DNA from: JAIRTY01 sp050257395
Lineage (GTDB): Bacteria > Actinomycetota > Actinomycetes > Streptosporangiales > Streptosporangiaceae
Assembly: GCA_050257395.1 (NCBI GenBank)
Contig: JBLMWU010000063.1
Coordinates: forward strand, 1 to 62,060
Direction of reading: 5' to 3'
DNA length: 62,060 nt
The notes under the pieces are model-generated. The model ran no database searches and was not told the origin of the DNA. It saw only the letters and a list, made by a program, of their open reading frames with translations. Position numbers and translations under genes: made by a program. Positions 41,747-50,443 of the stretch are shown here, piece by piece; position 1 is the first letter of the stretch, and every line of letters starts with the position of its first letter.

Positions 41747-43293
41747 CCGGCGAGAAGCACGCGAGCGACGCCCCGGAGGGGCGGAGAAGCGAGCCAATGA
41801 AGCACTGCACGCACTGGATCGGCGGCAAGGCGTGGGACGGCACCGCCGAGCGCCGCGGTGACATCTACGACCCGGCCACCGGCCAGGTCACCGGCACCGT
41901 GGACTTCGCCACCGCCGCGATCGTGGATGAGGCGGTCGCGGCGGCCACCGAGGCGTTCGCGGGCTGGCGGGCGGCGTCGCTGAGCAAGCGGACGGGTGTG
42001 CTGTTCGCCTTCCGCGAGCTGGTCAGCGCGCACCGGGCCGAGCTGGCCGCGCTGATCAGCTCCGAGCACGGCAAGGTGGTCTCGGACGCGGCCGGTGAGG
42101 TGGCCCGCGGCCTGGAGGTGGTGGAGTTCGCCTGCGGCATCCCGCACCTGCTCAAGGGCGGCTACTCGGAGAACGTGTCCACCGGGGTGGACGCCTACTC
42201 GATCCGCCAGCCGCTCGGCGTGGTCGCGGGCATCACCCCGTTCAACTTCCCGGCCATGGTGCCGATGTGGATGTTCCCGGTGGCCATCGCCTGCGGCAAC
42301 ACGTTCGTGCTCACGCCGTCGGAGAAGGACCCGTCGGCGTCGCTGCTGCTGGCCCGGCTGTGGGCCGAGGCGGGCCTGCCGGACGGCGTGTTCAGCGTGG
42401 TGCAGGGCGACAAGGAGGCCGTGGACGCGCTGCTGGCCCACCCGGGCGTGCGGGCGGTGAGCTTCGTCGGGTCGACCCCGATCGCCCGGCACGTCTACCA
42501 GACGGCCACCGCGGCGGGGAAGCGGGTGCAGGCGCTCGGCGGGGCCAAGAACCACATGGTGGTGCTGCCGGACGCGGACCTGGACCTGGCGGCCGACGCC
42601 GCGGTGTCGGCCGGGTTCGGCTCCGCGGGCGAGCGGTGCATGGCCATCTCGGCGCTGGTCGCGGTCGAGCCGGTGGCCGACGAGCTGCTCGCCAAGATCG
42701 CCGAGCGGGTGGCGCGGCTGCGGGTCGGGCCCGGCTCCGACGAGCGGTCGGAGATGGGCCCGCTGGTGACCGGGCAGCACCGGGACAAGGTCGCCTCCTA
42801 CCTCGACTCCGGCGTCGCCGAAGGCGCCACGCTGGCGGTGGACGGCCGGGTGCACCCGGTGATCGGCGGCGACCCGGACGGCTTCTGGCTGGGCCCGAGC
42901 GTGCTCGACCACGTGGCCCCGGAGATGGCCTGCTATACCGACGAGATCTTCGGCCCGGTGCTGTCGGTGGTGCGGGTGCCCACCTACGCCGAGGCGGTCC
43001 GGCTGGTCAGCGAGAACCCCTACGGCAACGGAACCGCGATCTTCACCAACGACGGCGGCGCCGCCCGCCGGTTCGTGTCCGAGGTGGAGGCCGGCATGGT
43101 GGGCGTGAACGTGCCCATCCCGGTGCCGATGGCCTACTACTCCTTCGGCGGGTGGAAGGCGTCGCTGTTCGGCGACACCCACGTGCACGGCACCGAGGGC
43201 GTCCACTTCTACACCCGCGGCAAGGCGGTCACCTCCCGCTGGCTGGACCCCAGCCACGGCGGGGTGAATCTCGGCTTCCCCGAGAACAGGTGA
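41743..43293 (+). CDS. mmsA: CoA-acylating methylmalonate-semialdehyde dehydrogenase
   Basis: A 516-residue aldehyde dehydrogenase of the MMSDH/IolA class: THWIGGKAWDGTAERRGDIYDPATGQ, GVVAGITPFNFPAMVP, the ECG-like ALGGAKNHMVVLPDADL and the catalytic C299 in GSAGERCMAIS. Family enzymes convert methylmalonate or malonate semialdehyde with NAD and CoA to propanoyl-CoA or acetyl-CoA plus CO2. An ATG at 41,797 (MKHCTHWIGG) is also possible and fits the usual start, with GGAG about ten bases upstream. It is the second gene of the operon with the aminotransferase and is followed by a strong bidirectional terminator. Confidence 0.93.
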   Translation: MTGEKHASDAPEGRRSEPMKHCTHWIGGKAWDGTAERRGDIYDPATGQVTGTVDFATAAIVDEAVAAATEAFAGWRAASLSKRTGVLFAFRELVSAHRAELAALISSEHGKVVSDAAGEVARGLEVVEFACGIPHLLKGGYSENVSTGVDAYSIRQPLGVVAGITPFNFPAMVPMWMFPVAIACGNTFVLTPSEKDPSASLLLARLWAEAGLPDGVFSVVQGDKEAVDALLAHPGVRAVSFVGSTPIARHVYQTATAAGKRVQALGGAKNHMVVLPDADLDLAADAAVSAGFGSAGERCMAISALVAVEPVADELLAKIAERVARLRVGPGSDERSEMGPLVTGQHRDKVASYLDSGVAEGATLAVDGRVHPVIGGDPDGFWLGPSVLDHVAPEMACYTDEIFGPVLSVVRVPTYAEAVRLVSENPYGNGTAIFTNDGGAARRFVSEVEAGMVGVNVPIPVPMAYYSFGGWKASLFGDTHVHGTEGVHFYTRGKAVTSRWLDPSHGGVNLGFPENR

Positions 43294-43308
43294 TTCTTCG
43301 GCGGAACG

Positions 43309-43342
43309 GCGCCGGCCGGGACCTCGCGGTCCCGGCCGGCGC
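43309..43342. terminator. Perfect 15-bp stem bidirectional terminator
   Basis: GCGCCGGCCGGGACC (43,309-43,323) and its exact complement (43,328-43,342) enclose a TCGC loop. It is centred between the convergent stops of mmsA (43,293) and the SGNH hydrolase (43,363), so it can end transcription in both directions. No U-run follows, as is usual for GC-rich actinobacteria. Confidence 0.85.
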
Positions 43343-43362
43343 GGGTTAGCTGGCGGTCGGGA

Positions 43363-44208
43363 TCAGGCGCCGCTGGCGAAGGCCGGCTCGTAGCCGCTGG
43401 CCTGCCCGGACGCGGTCGGATGGTAGGAGTCCTGCAGGAAGGACCAGTCCACCGAGTGCAGGTAGGACCCGCTGTCGCAGATCTCGTGCCCGGTGAAGGC
43501 GGAGCGCACGTCCACCCAGGTGAAGCCGGCCCGGCCGGTGGCCGCCTGGATGACGTTGTCCAGCACGTCCGCGCCGCCGTTGAGCGCGGTGCGCTTCTTG
43601 GTGCTCAGGCCGATGCACGTGGAGGACTTGGACAGGTCGTAGAACTCGGGGTAGCCGAGCACCACGACGTGCGCGCCCGGCGCGCGCGCCTTGATGTCGG
43701 AGAACAGGGTGTCCAGGGCGCCGGGCAGCGTCGTCTGGGCCTCGTTCTCAGCCTGGTTGATCGCGTTGATGCAGTCGCTGTCCGTCCCCAGCACGCAGGT
43801 CTCCATCACGCTGGCGAAACCGACGTCGTTGCCGCCGATGGTGATGGAGATCAGGGTCGTGCTGCTGGTGACGGCCGACAGCTGGCTGCTGATGACGTCC
43901 GACGTGGTCGCGCCCGAGCAGGCGACGAAAGCGAACGACGACGGGGCATTGGCGTTCGCCCACACCTGCGAGTAGGCATTGGCGCTGCGGTAGCAGGAGC
44001 CGCTGGAGCCGTAGCTGCCGGCCCCCAGGCCCGAGGAGTAGGAATCACCGAGCGCGACGTAGTTCACCGCGGCGCTGGCGGGCGCCGCGGTGAACAGGAG
44101 CGGGAGCGCTGCCGCGAGGACCGCGGCGGTGCCGAGGAGCCGGGTGCGGGGCGATAACCGGCGGATGGCGTGGACGAGCGATCGGCGTGGGGCGCGGCGG
44201 TCCGGCAT
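43363..44208 (-). CDS. Secreted SGNH/GDSL-family esterase/lipase
   Basis: A 281-residue secreted hydrolase similar to Streptomyces SGNH lipases. Signal peptide about 1-47 with cleavage at ASA-A, preceded by RRAPRRS. Block I has the nucleophile S56 in GDSYSSG; block III is GGND at 125-128; the catalytic D-x-x-H is D260-x-x-H263 in DSYHPT. Six cysteines (about 72, 97 and four more in pairs) match the three disulfides of the family. The ATG at 44,206-44,208 is preceded by GGGAGG. The extended frame to 44,328 runs into the promoter and is rejected. Confidence 0.93.
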   Translation of the reverse strand: MPDRRAPRRSLVHAIRRLSPRTRLLGTAAVLAAALPLLFTAAPASAAVNYVALGDSYSSGLGAGSYGSSGSCYRSANAYSQVWANANAPSSFAFVACSGATTSDVISSQLSAVTSSTTLISITIGGNDVGFASVMETCVLGTDSDCINAINQAENEAQTTLPGALDTLFSDIKARAPGAHVVVLGYPEFYDLSKSSTCIGLSTKKRTALNGGADVLDNVIQAATGRAGFTWVDVRSAFTGHEICDSGSYLHSVDWSFLQDSYHPTASGQASGYEPAFASGA

Positions 44209-44406
44209 GGGTGGCCTCCCTGGGGTGCGCGGGGCGGGGTTAACTCGGTGGTAACTCCGTTGTGCCGGCCCGTCAAGCCTGGTCAGGCCGCATAACAATT
44301 GTGCACACTGCGTAGCCGAAATGGTCACGCATTGTTAATCAGCGGTTACGATCCCTGGCTGGAGCGCATGCCCACGGGGGCGGCGCGCGTCTTCCGGGGG
44401 CTTGTC

Positions 44407-45528
44407 ATGCGCAGATCTGTTCTGGCCGGGTTCGCCGCGGCGATCGGCATCCCGCTGAGCGCCGCCTATGCGGCTGCTCCGCTCACGCCGGCGTCGGCCG
44501 CGGCCACGGCCGCGGCCGCCCGCCACAGCGTGGTGATCGTGGTCTCGCCAGGCGATTCGATCCAGGCCGCGGTGGACAGGGCCCGGCCGGGCGACACGGT
44601 GCTCGTCCGGGCCGGGGTGTACCACCAGGATGTGCTGATCCGGGTCAGCGGGATCACGCTGCGGGGATCCGGTAACAGCCGGCACGGCACCGTGCTGCTG
44701 CCGCCAGTGCATCCCAGGCGCGACTTCTGCAACGCCACGTTCGGCCCGACCGGCGTGTGCGTGCTCGCGCGGGAGCTGACCGCGACCGGTGGGGTGCGGC
44801 GGCTGGTCCGCAACGACACGGTGACCGGCCTGCACATCGCCCGCTTCGCGGGCAACGGGCTCTTCGGCTACGGCACCTCGGGGCTGACGGTGACGCACGT
44901 GACCGCGGTGCGCGACGGTGCCTACGGCATCTCGCGCTTTCGGTCCACCAAGACCCTGTTCGCGCACGACACCGCCATCGGCAACGACGAGGCGGGGTTC
45001 TACGTCGGCGACTCACCGCGCGCCGACACGCTGGTCACCGACGACCACGCCTTCGGGAACCAGTTCGGGGTGTTCATCCGGCACGCCCGCCGGGTCAGCG
45101 TCAGCCGCAACCTGCTGGCCGGCAACTGCCAGGGCATCCTCGTGCTGGACGACGGGCAGCACGGCGGCGCCGGGAGCTCGGTGATCGAGCACAACACCGT
45201 GCGGCACAACAACAAGTTCTGCCCGAAGCACGGCGAGACCCCGGTCAACCTGCAAGGCGGCGGCATCCTGCTGCTCGGCGCCACCAGGATGCTGGTCAGC
45301 CACAACCTGGTGACCGGCAACCGTGGCCACCTGCTCAACTCGGGCGGGATCGTGGTCGCGAGCGCGGCGGCGCTGACCCACGGCGGCAACCCGCGGAAGG
45401 TCCTGGTCTCCCGCAACACCGCGCTCGGCAATCAGCCCGCCGACCTGATCTGGGATGGCACCGGGCACCAGATCGCCTTCGTGCGGAACCGCTGCCGGAC
45501 GTCCCTGCCGCCGGGACTGTGCCACTGA
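44407..45528 (+). CDS. Secreted right-handed parallel beta-helix repeat protein
   Basis: A 373-residue protein with a signal peptide (about 1-32, MRRSVLAGFAAAIGIPLSAAYAAAP) and many solenoid turns of the pectate lyase/NosD type (GVYHQDVLIRVSGITLRGSGNS; GLFGYGTSGLTVTHVTAVRDGAYGISRF; LLAGNCQGILVLDDG; NTVRHNNKF). Cysteines at DFCNATFGPTGVC and NRCRT...LC could make disulfides. No carbohydrate-active catalytic set can be identified. Start ATG at 44,407 follows GGGGGC; an upstream ATG is less likely. Divergent from SGNH hydrolase. Confidence 0.85.
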   Translation: MRRSVLAGFAAAIGIPLSAAYAAAPLTPASAAATAAAARHSVVIVVSPGDSIQAAVDRARPGDTVLVRAGVYHQDVLIRVSGITLRGSGNSRHGTVLLPPVHPRRDFCNATFGPTGVCVLARELTATGGVRRLVRNDTVTGLHIARFAGNGLFGYGTSGLTVTHVTAVRDGAYGISRFRSTKTLFAHDTAIGNDEAGFYVGDSPRADTLVTDDHAFGNQFGVFIRHARRVSVSRNLLAGNCQGILVLDDGQHGGAGSSVIEHNTVRHNNKFCPKHGETPVNLQGGGILLLGATRMLVSHNLVTGNRGHLLNSGGIVVASAAALTHGGNPRKVLVSRNTALGNQPADLIWDGTGHQIAFVRNRCRTSLPPGLCH

Positions 45529-45543
45529 GGTCCTAGCGGCAGG

Positions 45544-46353
45544 TCATCCCCGGCTGCCCGGGGTCCGGGTGACGGTGAGCCCGGCCCGGGCAGCCAGCCG
45601 GGCGAAGGCGGCCGAGTCGGCGACGGCCGCGCCCCCGGGGTCGTTGTTGAAGTAGACGTACACGTCCGCGGTGTCCGGCCAGGTCTCCGCGAGCCGCCCG
45701 GCCCACGAGCGCAGCGCCTGCCGGCCGTAGCGCGGCCAGGGCCGGGCCGTGCCCTCGTGGAAGCGCAGATAGCCCCAGTCAGCGGTCCGCCACAGCGGGG
45801 TGACCGGCCGGCCCCGCCGGTCCGCCCAGCACAGGGCAGCGCCGTGGCTGGCCAGCACCTCCCGGATCTGCCCGGTCCACCAGGACGGGTGGCGCGGCTC
45901 CACCGCGATCCGCAGCTGCCCGGCCGGGCCGTGGCCGGGGCCGCTGCCGCCGGGAACCGGGTAACGGGCGAGTTCGGCCAGGCAGCCGGCCAGCAGCCCG
46001 GCGTCGGCGGGCAGGGTCGGCGGGAGCTGCAGCAGCACCGGGCCCAGCCGGCTGCCCAGCCCGGCGGCGGCCGCCATCATCCGGGCCACCGGCTCCGCCG
46101 GATCACGCAGCCGCCGGATGTGGGTCAGGTACCGGCTCGCCTTGACCGTCATCACGAAGTCAGGCGGCGTGCGGGCCTGCCAGTCCGCGAACGTCTCCCG
46201 GGCCGGCAGCCGGTAGAAGGTGCCGTTGTTCTCCACCGTGGCGTACTGGCTCGCGTAATGCTCCAGCCACCGGCGCTGCGCCAGCCCGGGCGGGTAGAGC
46301 GGGCCGCGCCAGTCGCGGTACTGCCAGCCGGAGGTACCCACGAGAAGAGGCAC
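45544..46353 (-). CDS. DUF72 domain protein
   Basis: A 269-residue DUF72 (YecE-like) protein: PLLVGTSGWQYRDWRGPLYPPGLAQRRWLEHYASQYATVENNGTFYRLP is the classic start. Later DFVMTVKASRYLTHIRRLRD, LGPVLLQLPP, and IAVEPRHPSWWT are also typical. TIM-barrel fold of unknown function, often near DNA repair genes, but no such neighbour occurs here. Convergent with the beta-helix gene (15 bases). Confidence 0.93.
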   Translation of the reverse strand: MPLLVGTSGWQYRDWRGPLYPPGLAQRRWLEHYASQYATVENNGTFYRLPARETFADWQARTPPDFVMTVKASRYLTHIRRLRDPAEPVARMMAAAAGLGSRLGPVLLQLPPTLPADAGLLAGCLAELARYPVPGGSGPGHGPAGQLRIAVEPRHPSWWTGQIREVLASHGAALCWADRRGRPVTPLWRTADWGYLRFHEGTARPWPRYGRQALRSWAGRLAETWPDTADVYVYFNNDPGGAAVADSAAFARLAARAGLTVTRTPGSRG

Positions 46354-46456
46354 CTGGAGGTGGTACCCGGGTCCGGCCGGGCCATCCCCGCTGGGCGCGG
46401 CCGGCCGGCACCCCGGCCGGGCGCATCCGCTGCGGGCCCGGCCGGGATCACTCCGG

Positions 46457-48260
46457 TCAGGCCCGGCCGGTGACCGCCGCCGGCACGGTGGCCGGGCCGC
46501 CCAGCCCGGCCGGCGCGGGCGGGCGCGGCCTGCCCCGCAGCGACCAGGCCCGCTCGCCGAGCAGGCCCAGCACCGCGGGCATCAGCACCCCGCGCACCAC
46601 GGTGGCGTCGATCAGCACGGCCGCGGCCATGCCGACCCCGAACATCTTGAACTCGATGACCGACAGCGTCGCGAAGATCGAGAACACCGCCACCATGATC
46701 ACGGCCGCGCTGGTCACCACCCCGGCGCTGGCCCCGATGCCGCCGGCGACCGCGTCCCGGGCGGGGGCGCCCCGCTGCCACAGCTCGCGGATGCGGCTGA
46801 GGATGAACACGTGGTAGTCCATGCTCAGCCCGAACAGCAGCACGAACAGGAACACCGGCATCCAGGGCACGATGCCGCCGTACGGGCTGAACCCGAGCAG
46901 CCGGTGCAGGTGCCCGTCCTGGAAGACCAGGGTCAGCAGACCGTAGGCGGCCCCGACCGACAGCAGGTTCAGCGCGATCGACGCCACCGGGACCAGCAGG
47001 GACCGGAAGGTGACCAGCAGCACCAGGAACGCCAGGCCGAGGACGATGGCGAACACCCAGGGCAGCCGGCTGCCGAGCTGGCTGGTGAAGTCGTGGTTGG
47101 CGGCCGTGAGCCCGGTGACGGCCCAGGTGACGCCCGGCACCCGGCCGATGGTGGCGGGCAGGGCCTGGTCACGCAGCGCCGCCAGCGCGTGCACCGAGGC
47201 CGCGTCGGTGCCGCTGCCCGCCAGCGGCACCGAGACGACCAGCACCCGGCCGTGGCCGAGCAGCGCCGCGGTCACCGGCTCCCGGATGGGCCCGCCGCCG
47301 CTCGCGGCCCGGGCCGCCAGGGCGCTGACGGCGTGGCGAACGGGCGCCCCTGTCAGCCCGCTGCCGGTCACCACCACCTCGGCCGGGGCCGGGCCGCCGG
47401 GGAACGCCCGCTGGATCGCCAGCAGGTTGCGGACCACCGGCACCCCGCCGGCAGGTCGTGCAGGCCCGGGCTGGCCAGCCGCATCGACAGCGCGGGCGTG
47501 GCGAGCGTCGCCAGCGCGAGCGCGGCCGCGCCGCCCCACAGCACCGGCCGGGCCACCACCCGGCGGGCCAGGCCCTGCCAGAACCGTGACCGCGCGGCGG
47601 CCGTGCGGCGCCGGCCCAGGAACGGGATCCGGCCCCGGTCGACCCAGGGCCCGAGCCAGGCGAGCAGCGCCGGCAGCGCGGTCAGGGAGCCCAGCACGGC
47701 GATCCCGACAACCATGATCGTTCCGACGGCGAGGCCGGAGAAGACGTCGATGCCGGTGACGAACAGCCCGCCCAGCGAGATCATCACGGTCAGCCCGGAC
47801 ACCACGATCGCCCGCCCGGAGGTGCCCGCCGCCACCGCGATCGCTTCCCGCGCCGTGCGGCCCGCTGCCCGTTCCTCCCGTTCCCGCCGCAGATAGAACA
47901 GCGTGTAGTCGACCCCGACCGCCATCCCGACCAGCAGCACCACCGAGGAGGTGGTCTGGTCGATCGGCAGCCAGCGGCTGGGGATGGCCAGCAGCGAGAT
48001 GGCGGACACCACCGCGGTGCCGGCCAGCAGCAGCGGGATGCCGGCCGCGATCAGCGCGCCGAACACGGCCAGCAGCAGGGCCAGCGTCACCGGCACGGAG
48101 GTCACCTCGGCGCGGTGGAAGTCGGCGCTGACCGTGCCGTTGATCGCCCGGTTCACGCTGGCTTCCCCGGCCTCGGCCACGAGCAGGCCGGGGTGGCGTG
48201 CCTGGACGGCGGCCACCGCGCGCTCGGCGGCGGCGACGGCGCTGGCGGCGAGGATCGGGG
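46457..48260 (-). pseudogene. MMPL-family (RND-type) transporter, 5' truncated and frameshifted
   Basis: The C-terminal half (46,457 to about 47,450) contains an intact MMPL domain: FAIVLGLAFLVLLVTFRSLLVPV and SMDYHVFILSRIRELW. The upstream part lies in another frame: HRAEVTSVPVTLALLLAVFGAL, VGMAVGVDYTLFYLRREREERAAGR, GLTVMISLGGLFVTGIDVF, LASPGLHDLPAG. The two halves join at LHDLPAG / VPVVRN around 47,445-47,460, where GGGG occurs and GGGGG would restore the frame: a one-base deletion in a homopolymer. The N-terminal 150 or so residues, with TM1 and half of the first periplasmic domain, are missing; the frame ends near 48,260 where the histidine kinase begins on the other strand. Confidence 0.85.
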
Positions 48261-48877
48261 AACTGGAGACCAGCCGCGCCGCTGTGGTGGATTCCGCCGA
48301 AGCCGAGCGCCGCCGGATCGAGCGTGACCTGCACGACGGCGCGCAGCAGCGGCTGGTCTCGCTGGCGATGGAGCTGGGCCGGGCGAAGGCCAGGTTCGCC
48401 ACCGACCCGGAGGGCGCCGAGCTCATCGTGGCCCAGGCGCATGAACAGGCCAAGGCGGCCCTGGCCGAGCTGCGCAACCTGGTCCGGGGAGTCCACCCGC
48501 CGGTGCTGACGGACCGGGGCCTGGACGCGGCGCTGTCCGGGCTGGCCGCGCTCAGCCCGGTGCCGGTCGAGGTCCGGGTGGACCTGCCCCGCAGGCCGCC
48601 GGCCGCGCTGGAAGCCATCGCCTACTTCGTGGTCGCCGAAGCGCTCACCAACGTCGCCAAGCACGCCCACGCCAGCCGGGCCGGGGTCAGTGTCAGTCTC
48701 ACCGGCGGGCTGCTGTCGGTGGTGATCACCGACGACGGGACCGGCGGCGCCGATCCCGCCGGGCAGGGCCTGTCCGGCCTGGCCGGCCGGGTCGCCGGGG
48801 TGGACGGGCGGCTGCGGATCACCAGCCCGCCCGGCGGCCCGACAACGATCGAGGTGGAGCTGCCGTGCGAGTCGTGA
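48245..48877 (+). pseudogene. Two-component histidine kinase, 5' truncated (DHp and ATPase domains remain)
   Basis: From about 48,245 the protein reads LAARIGELETSRAAVVDSAEAERRRIERDLHDGAQQRLVSL, the NarL/DesK-type dimerisation domain with the phospho-His in DLHDG, then the HATPase_c domain with EALTNVAKHAHAS (N box) and VITDDGTGG (G box). No N-terminal sensor or membrane part precedes it: the frame goes straight into antisense of the MMPL gene. A GTG at 48,284-48,286 could start a soluble 197-residue kinase core. It overlaps the response regulator by 13 bases and would still be its partner. The junction at 48,245-48,260 joins it head-to-head to the truncated MMPL gene. Confidence 0.8.
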
Positions 48878-49506
48878 TCGCCGAGGACTCCCTGCTGCTG
48901 CGGGAGGGGCTGGCCAGGCTGCTGGCCGAGGCGGGCCACGAGATCGCGGCCGCCACCGGGGACAGCGAGCAGTTCCTGCGCGCGGTGCAGGCGCACCGGC
49001 CCGACGCCGTGGTCGTCGACGTGCGGATGCCGCCGACGTTCACCGACGAAGGGCTGCGCGCCGCCCTGGTGGTGCGCAGTACCTGGCCGGAGGTCGGCGT
49101 CCTGGTGCTGTCCCGGTACGTGGAGGAGCGTTACGCCGCCGAGCTGCTGTCCAGCCGCCCCCAGGGGGTCGGGTATCTGCTCAAGGACCGGGTCGCCGAC
49201 CTGGCCGAGTTCCTCGACGCGCTGGAGCGGGTGGCGGCAGGCGGCAGCGCCCTGGACCCCGAGGTGGTGGCCCAGCTGCTGGCCCGCAGCCGCCATCCGC
49301 TGGCCAGCCTCACCGCCCGGGAACGGGACGTGCTCGCGCTGATGGCCGAAGGCAGGTCCAACGCGGCCATCGCGGCCGAGCTGGTGGTCGGGGACGGCGC
49401 CGTGGAAAAGCACATCAACAGCATCTTCGCCAAGCTCGGCCTGCCGCCCGGCGAGCGGGACCACCGCCGGGTGCGGGCGGTGCTGGCCTATCTGGGGGTG
49501 GAGTGA
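48865..49506 (+). CDS. LuxR-type response regulator
   Basis: A 213-residue regulator with a receiver domain (D52 in VVVDVRMPP the phosphorylation site; acidic pocket AEDSL at 6-10; K in YLLKDR) and a C-terminal LuxR helix-turn-helix (LTARERDVLALMAEGRSNAAIAAELVVGDGAVEKHINSIFAKLGL). GTG start overlapping the kinase gene. The next gene, DUF4097, begins two bases after its stop. In actinobacteria such HK-RR-DUF4097 sets often regulate cell-envelope functions, and the MMPL gene next door would be a natural target. Confidence 0.92.
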   Translation: MRVVIAEDSLLLREGLARLLAEAGHEIAAATGDSEQFLRAVQAHRPDAVVVDVRMPPTFTDEGLRAALVVRSTWPEVGVLVLSRYVEERYAAELLSSRPQGVGYLLKDRVADLAEFLDALERVAAGGSALDPEVVAQLLARSRHPLASLTARERDVLALMAEGRSNAAIAAELVVGDGAVEKHINSIFAKLGLPPGERDHRRVRAVLAYLGVE

Positions 49507-49507
49507 C

Positions 49508-50341
49508 ATGGCCGCGCCGCTGCCGCTGACCCGGGGCCGCCGGGTCGCGCTCGCCACCGGGGCCCCGCTGGCGCTGCTCGTCATCGCCTGGACCGCACTG
49601 AGCGCGGTGGCCTGGCTCGGCCAGGGCAGCTACCCGGTGCGCCTGCACCTGCCCGCCCGGGCCGGCACCGCCACGGTGCGGGTGGACGCGGGCGACGTGC
49701 GCGTCCGGCCGGGGACGGCCGGGCGGCTCGGCGTCACCGGCACGGCTCACTACGCCCTGGTCCGCTCGCGCGTGACCTGGCAGACGGCACCGTCCGGGGT
49801 GAGCGTGATCTCGCAGTGCCGCCAGCTCGCCGGGCCCTGCGGGTTCGACTACACCGTGACCGCACCGCCCGGGCTGGCCACGCAGGTGACGAGCGGATCC
49901 GGCGACGTGACCGCCACCGGGCTGGCGGCCGCGGCCACCCTGCACTCGGGTTCTGGCACGGTCCGGCTCTGGTCGCTGTCGGGGGCGGTGAAGGCGACAT
50001 CCGGCTCGGGCGACATCACCGGATCGGTGCTCACCGGCCCGGCGGTGAACGCCGAGGCGGGCTCCGGCAGCATCACGCTGTCCGGGGTGCGCAGCCGGGA
50101 CGTGACCGTGTCGGCGGGATCCGGCGACATCACCGTGACGTTCGCCAGCGCGCCCGCGGACGTCCAGGTCAGCGCCGGGTCCGGCGACGTGCGGCTGGTG
50201 CTGCCGCGGGGCCGGACCGCCTACCGGGTCCGGACCCGGGCCGACTCCGGCGCCACCGCGGTGACCGTGCCGCAGGACCCGGCGTCAGCGCGGGTCATCG
50301 TGGTCACCGACGGCTCCGGCAACATCACCATCACCCACTGA
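49508..50341 (+). CDS. DUF4097 beta-strand repeat membrane protein
   Basis: A 277-residue protein. One N-terminal transmembrane segment (about 13-38) is followed by an extracellular domain of short beta strands with a recurrent [S/A/D]GSG-[D/T/S/N]-[V/I] turn: seven copies can be counted (SGSGDVTATG, SGSGTVRLW, SGSGDITGS, AGSGSITLS, AGSGDITVTF, AGSGDVRLVL, DGSGNITITH). This is the typical DUF4097 adhesin-like solenoid. Translationally linked to the response regulator (stop 49,506; ATG 49,508). A role in envelope sensing is inference. Confidence 0.88.
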   Translation: MAAPLPLTRGRRVALATGAPLALLVIAWTALSAVAWLGQGSYPVRLHLPARAGTATVRVDAGDVRVRPGTAGRLGVTGTAHYALVRSRVTWQTAPSGVSVISQCRQLAGPCGFDYTVTAPPGLATQVTSGSGDVTATGLAAAATLHSGSGTVRLWSLSGAVKATSGSGDITGSVLTGPAVNAEAGSGSITLSGVRSRDVTVSAGSGDITVTFASAPADVQVSAGSGDVRLVLPRGRTAYRVRTRADSGATAVTVPQDPASARVIVVTDGSGNITITH

Positions 50342-50382
50342 CGCCGGCCGGCGTCCGCAGCCCGCCCTTGCGGCCGGCGGGC
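50340..50382. terminator. Palindrome and hairpin between DUF4097 and ECF sigma genes
   Basis: GACGCCGGCCGGCGTC (50,340-50,355) is a perfect 16-base palindrome at the stop codon of DUF4097, followed by GCCCGCC (50,360-50,366) pairing with GGCGGGC (50,376-50,382) with a 9-base loop. It probably ends the HK-RR-DUF4097 transcript before the sigma factor gene at 50,444. Confidence 0.55.
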
Positions 50383-50443
50383 CGCGCCCGGAAAAATCCC
50401 GCCCGGCCGGGCAACCATTCCCCCGGTCGCGCGTGCAACAGGT

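Noticed and set aside
49508..50341. Tandem DNA repeats behind the SGSGD protein repeats
   Set aside because: The repeats are seen in protein but the DNA between copies varies, so this is a domain pattern and not a satellite-type repeat.
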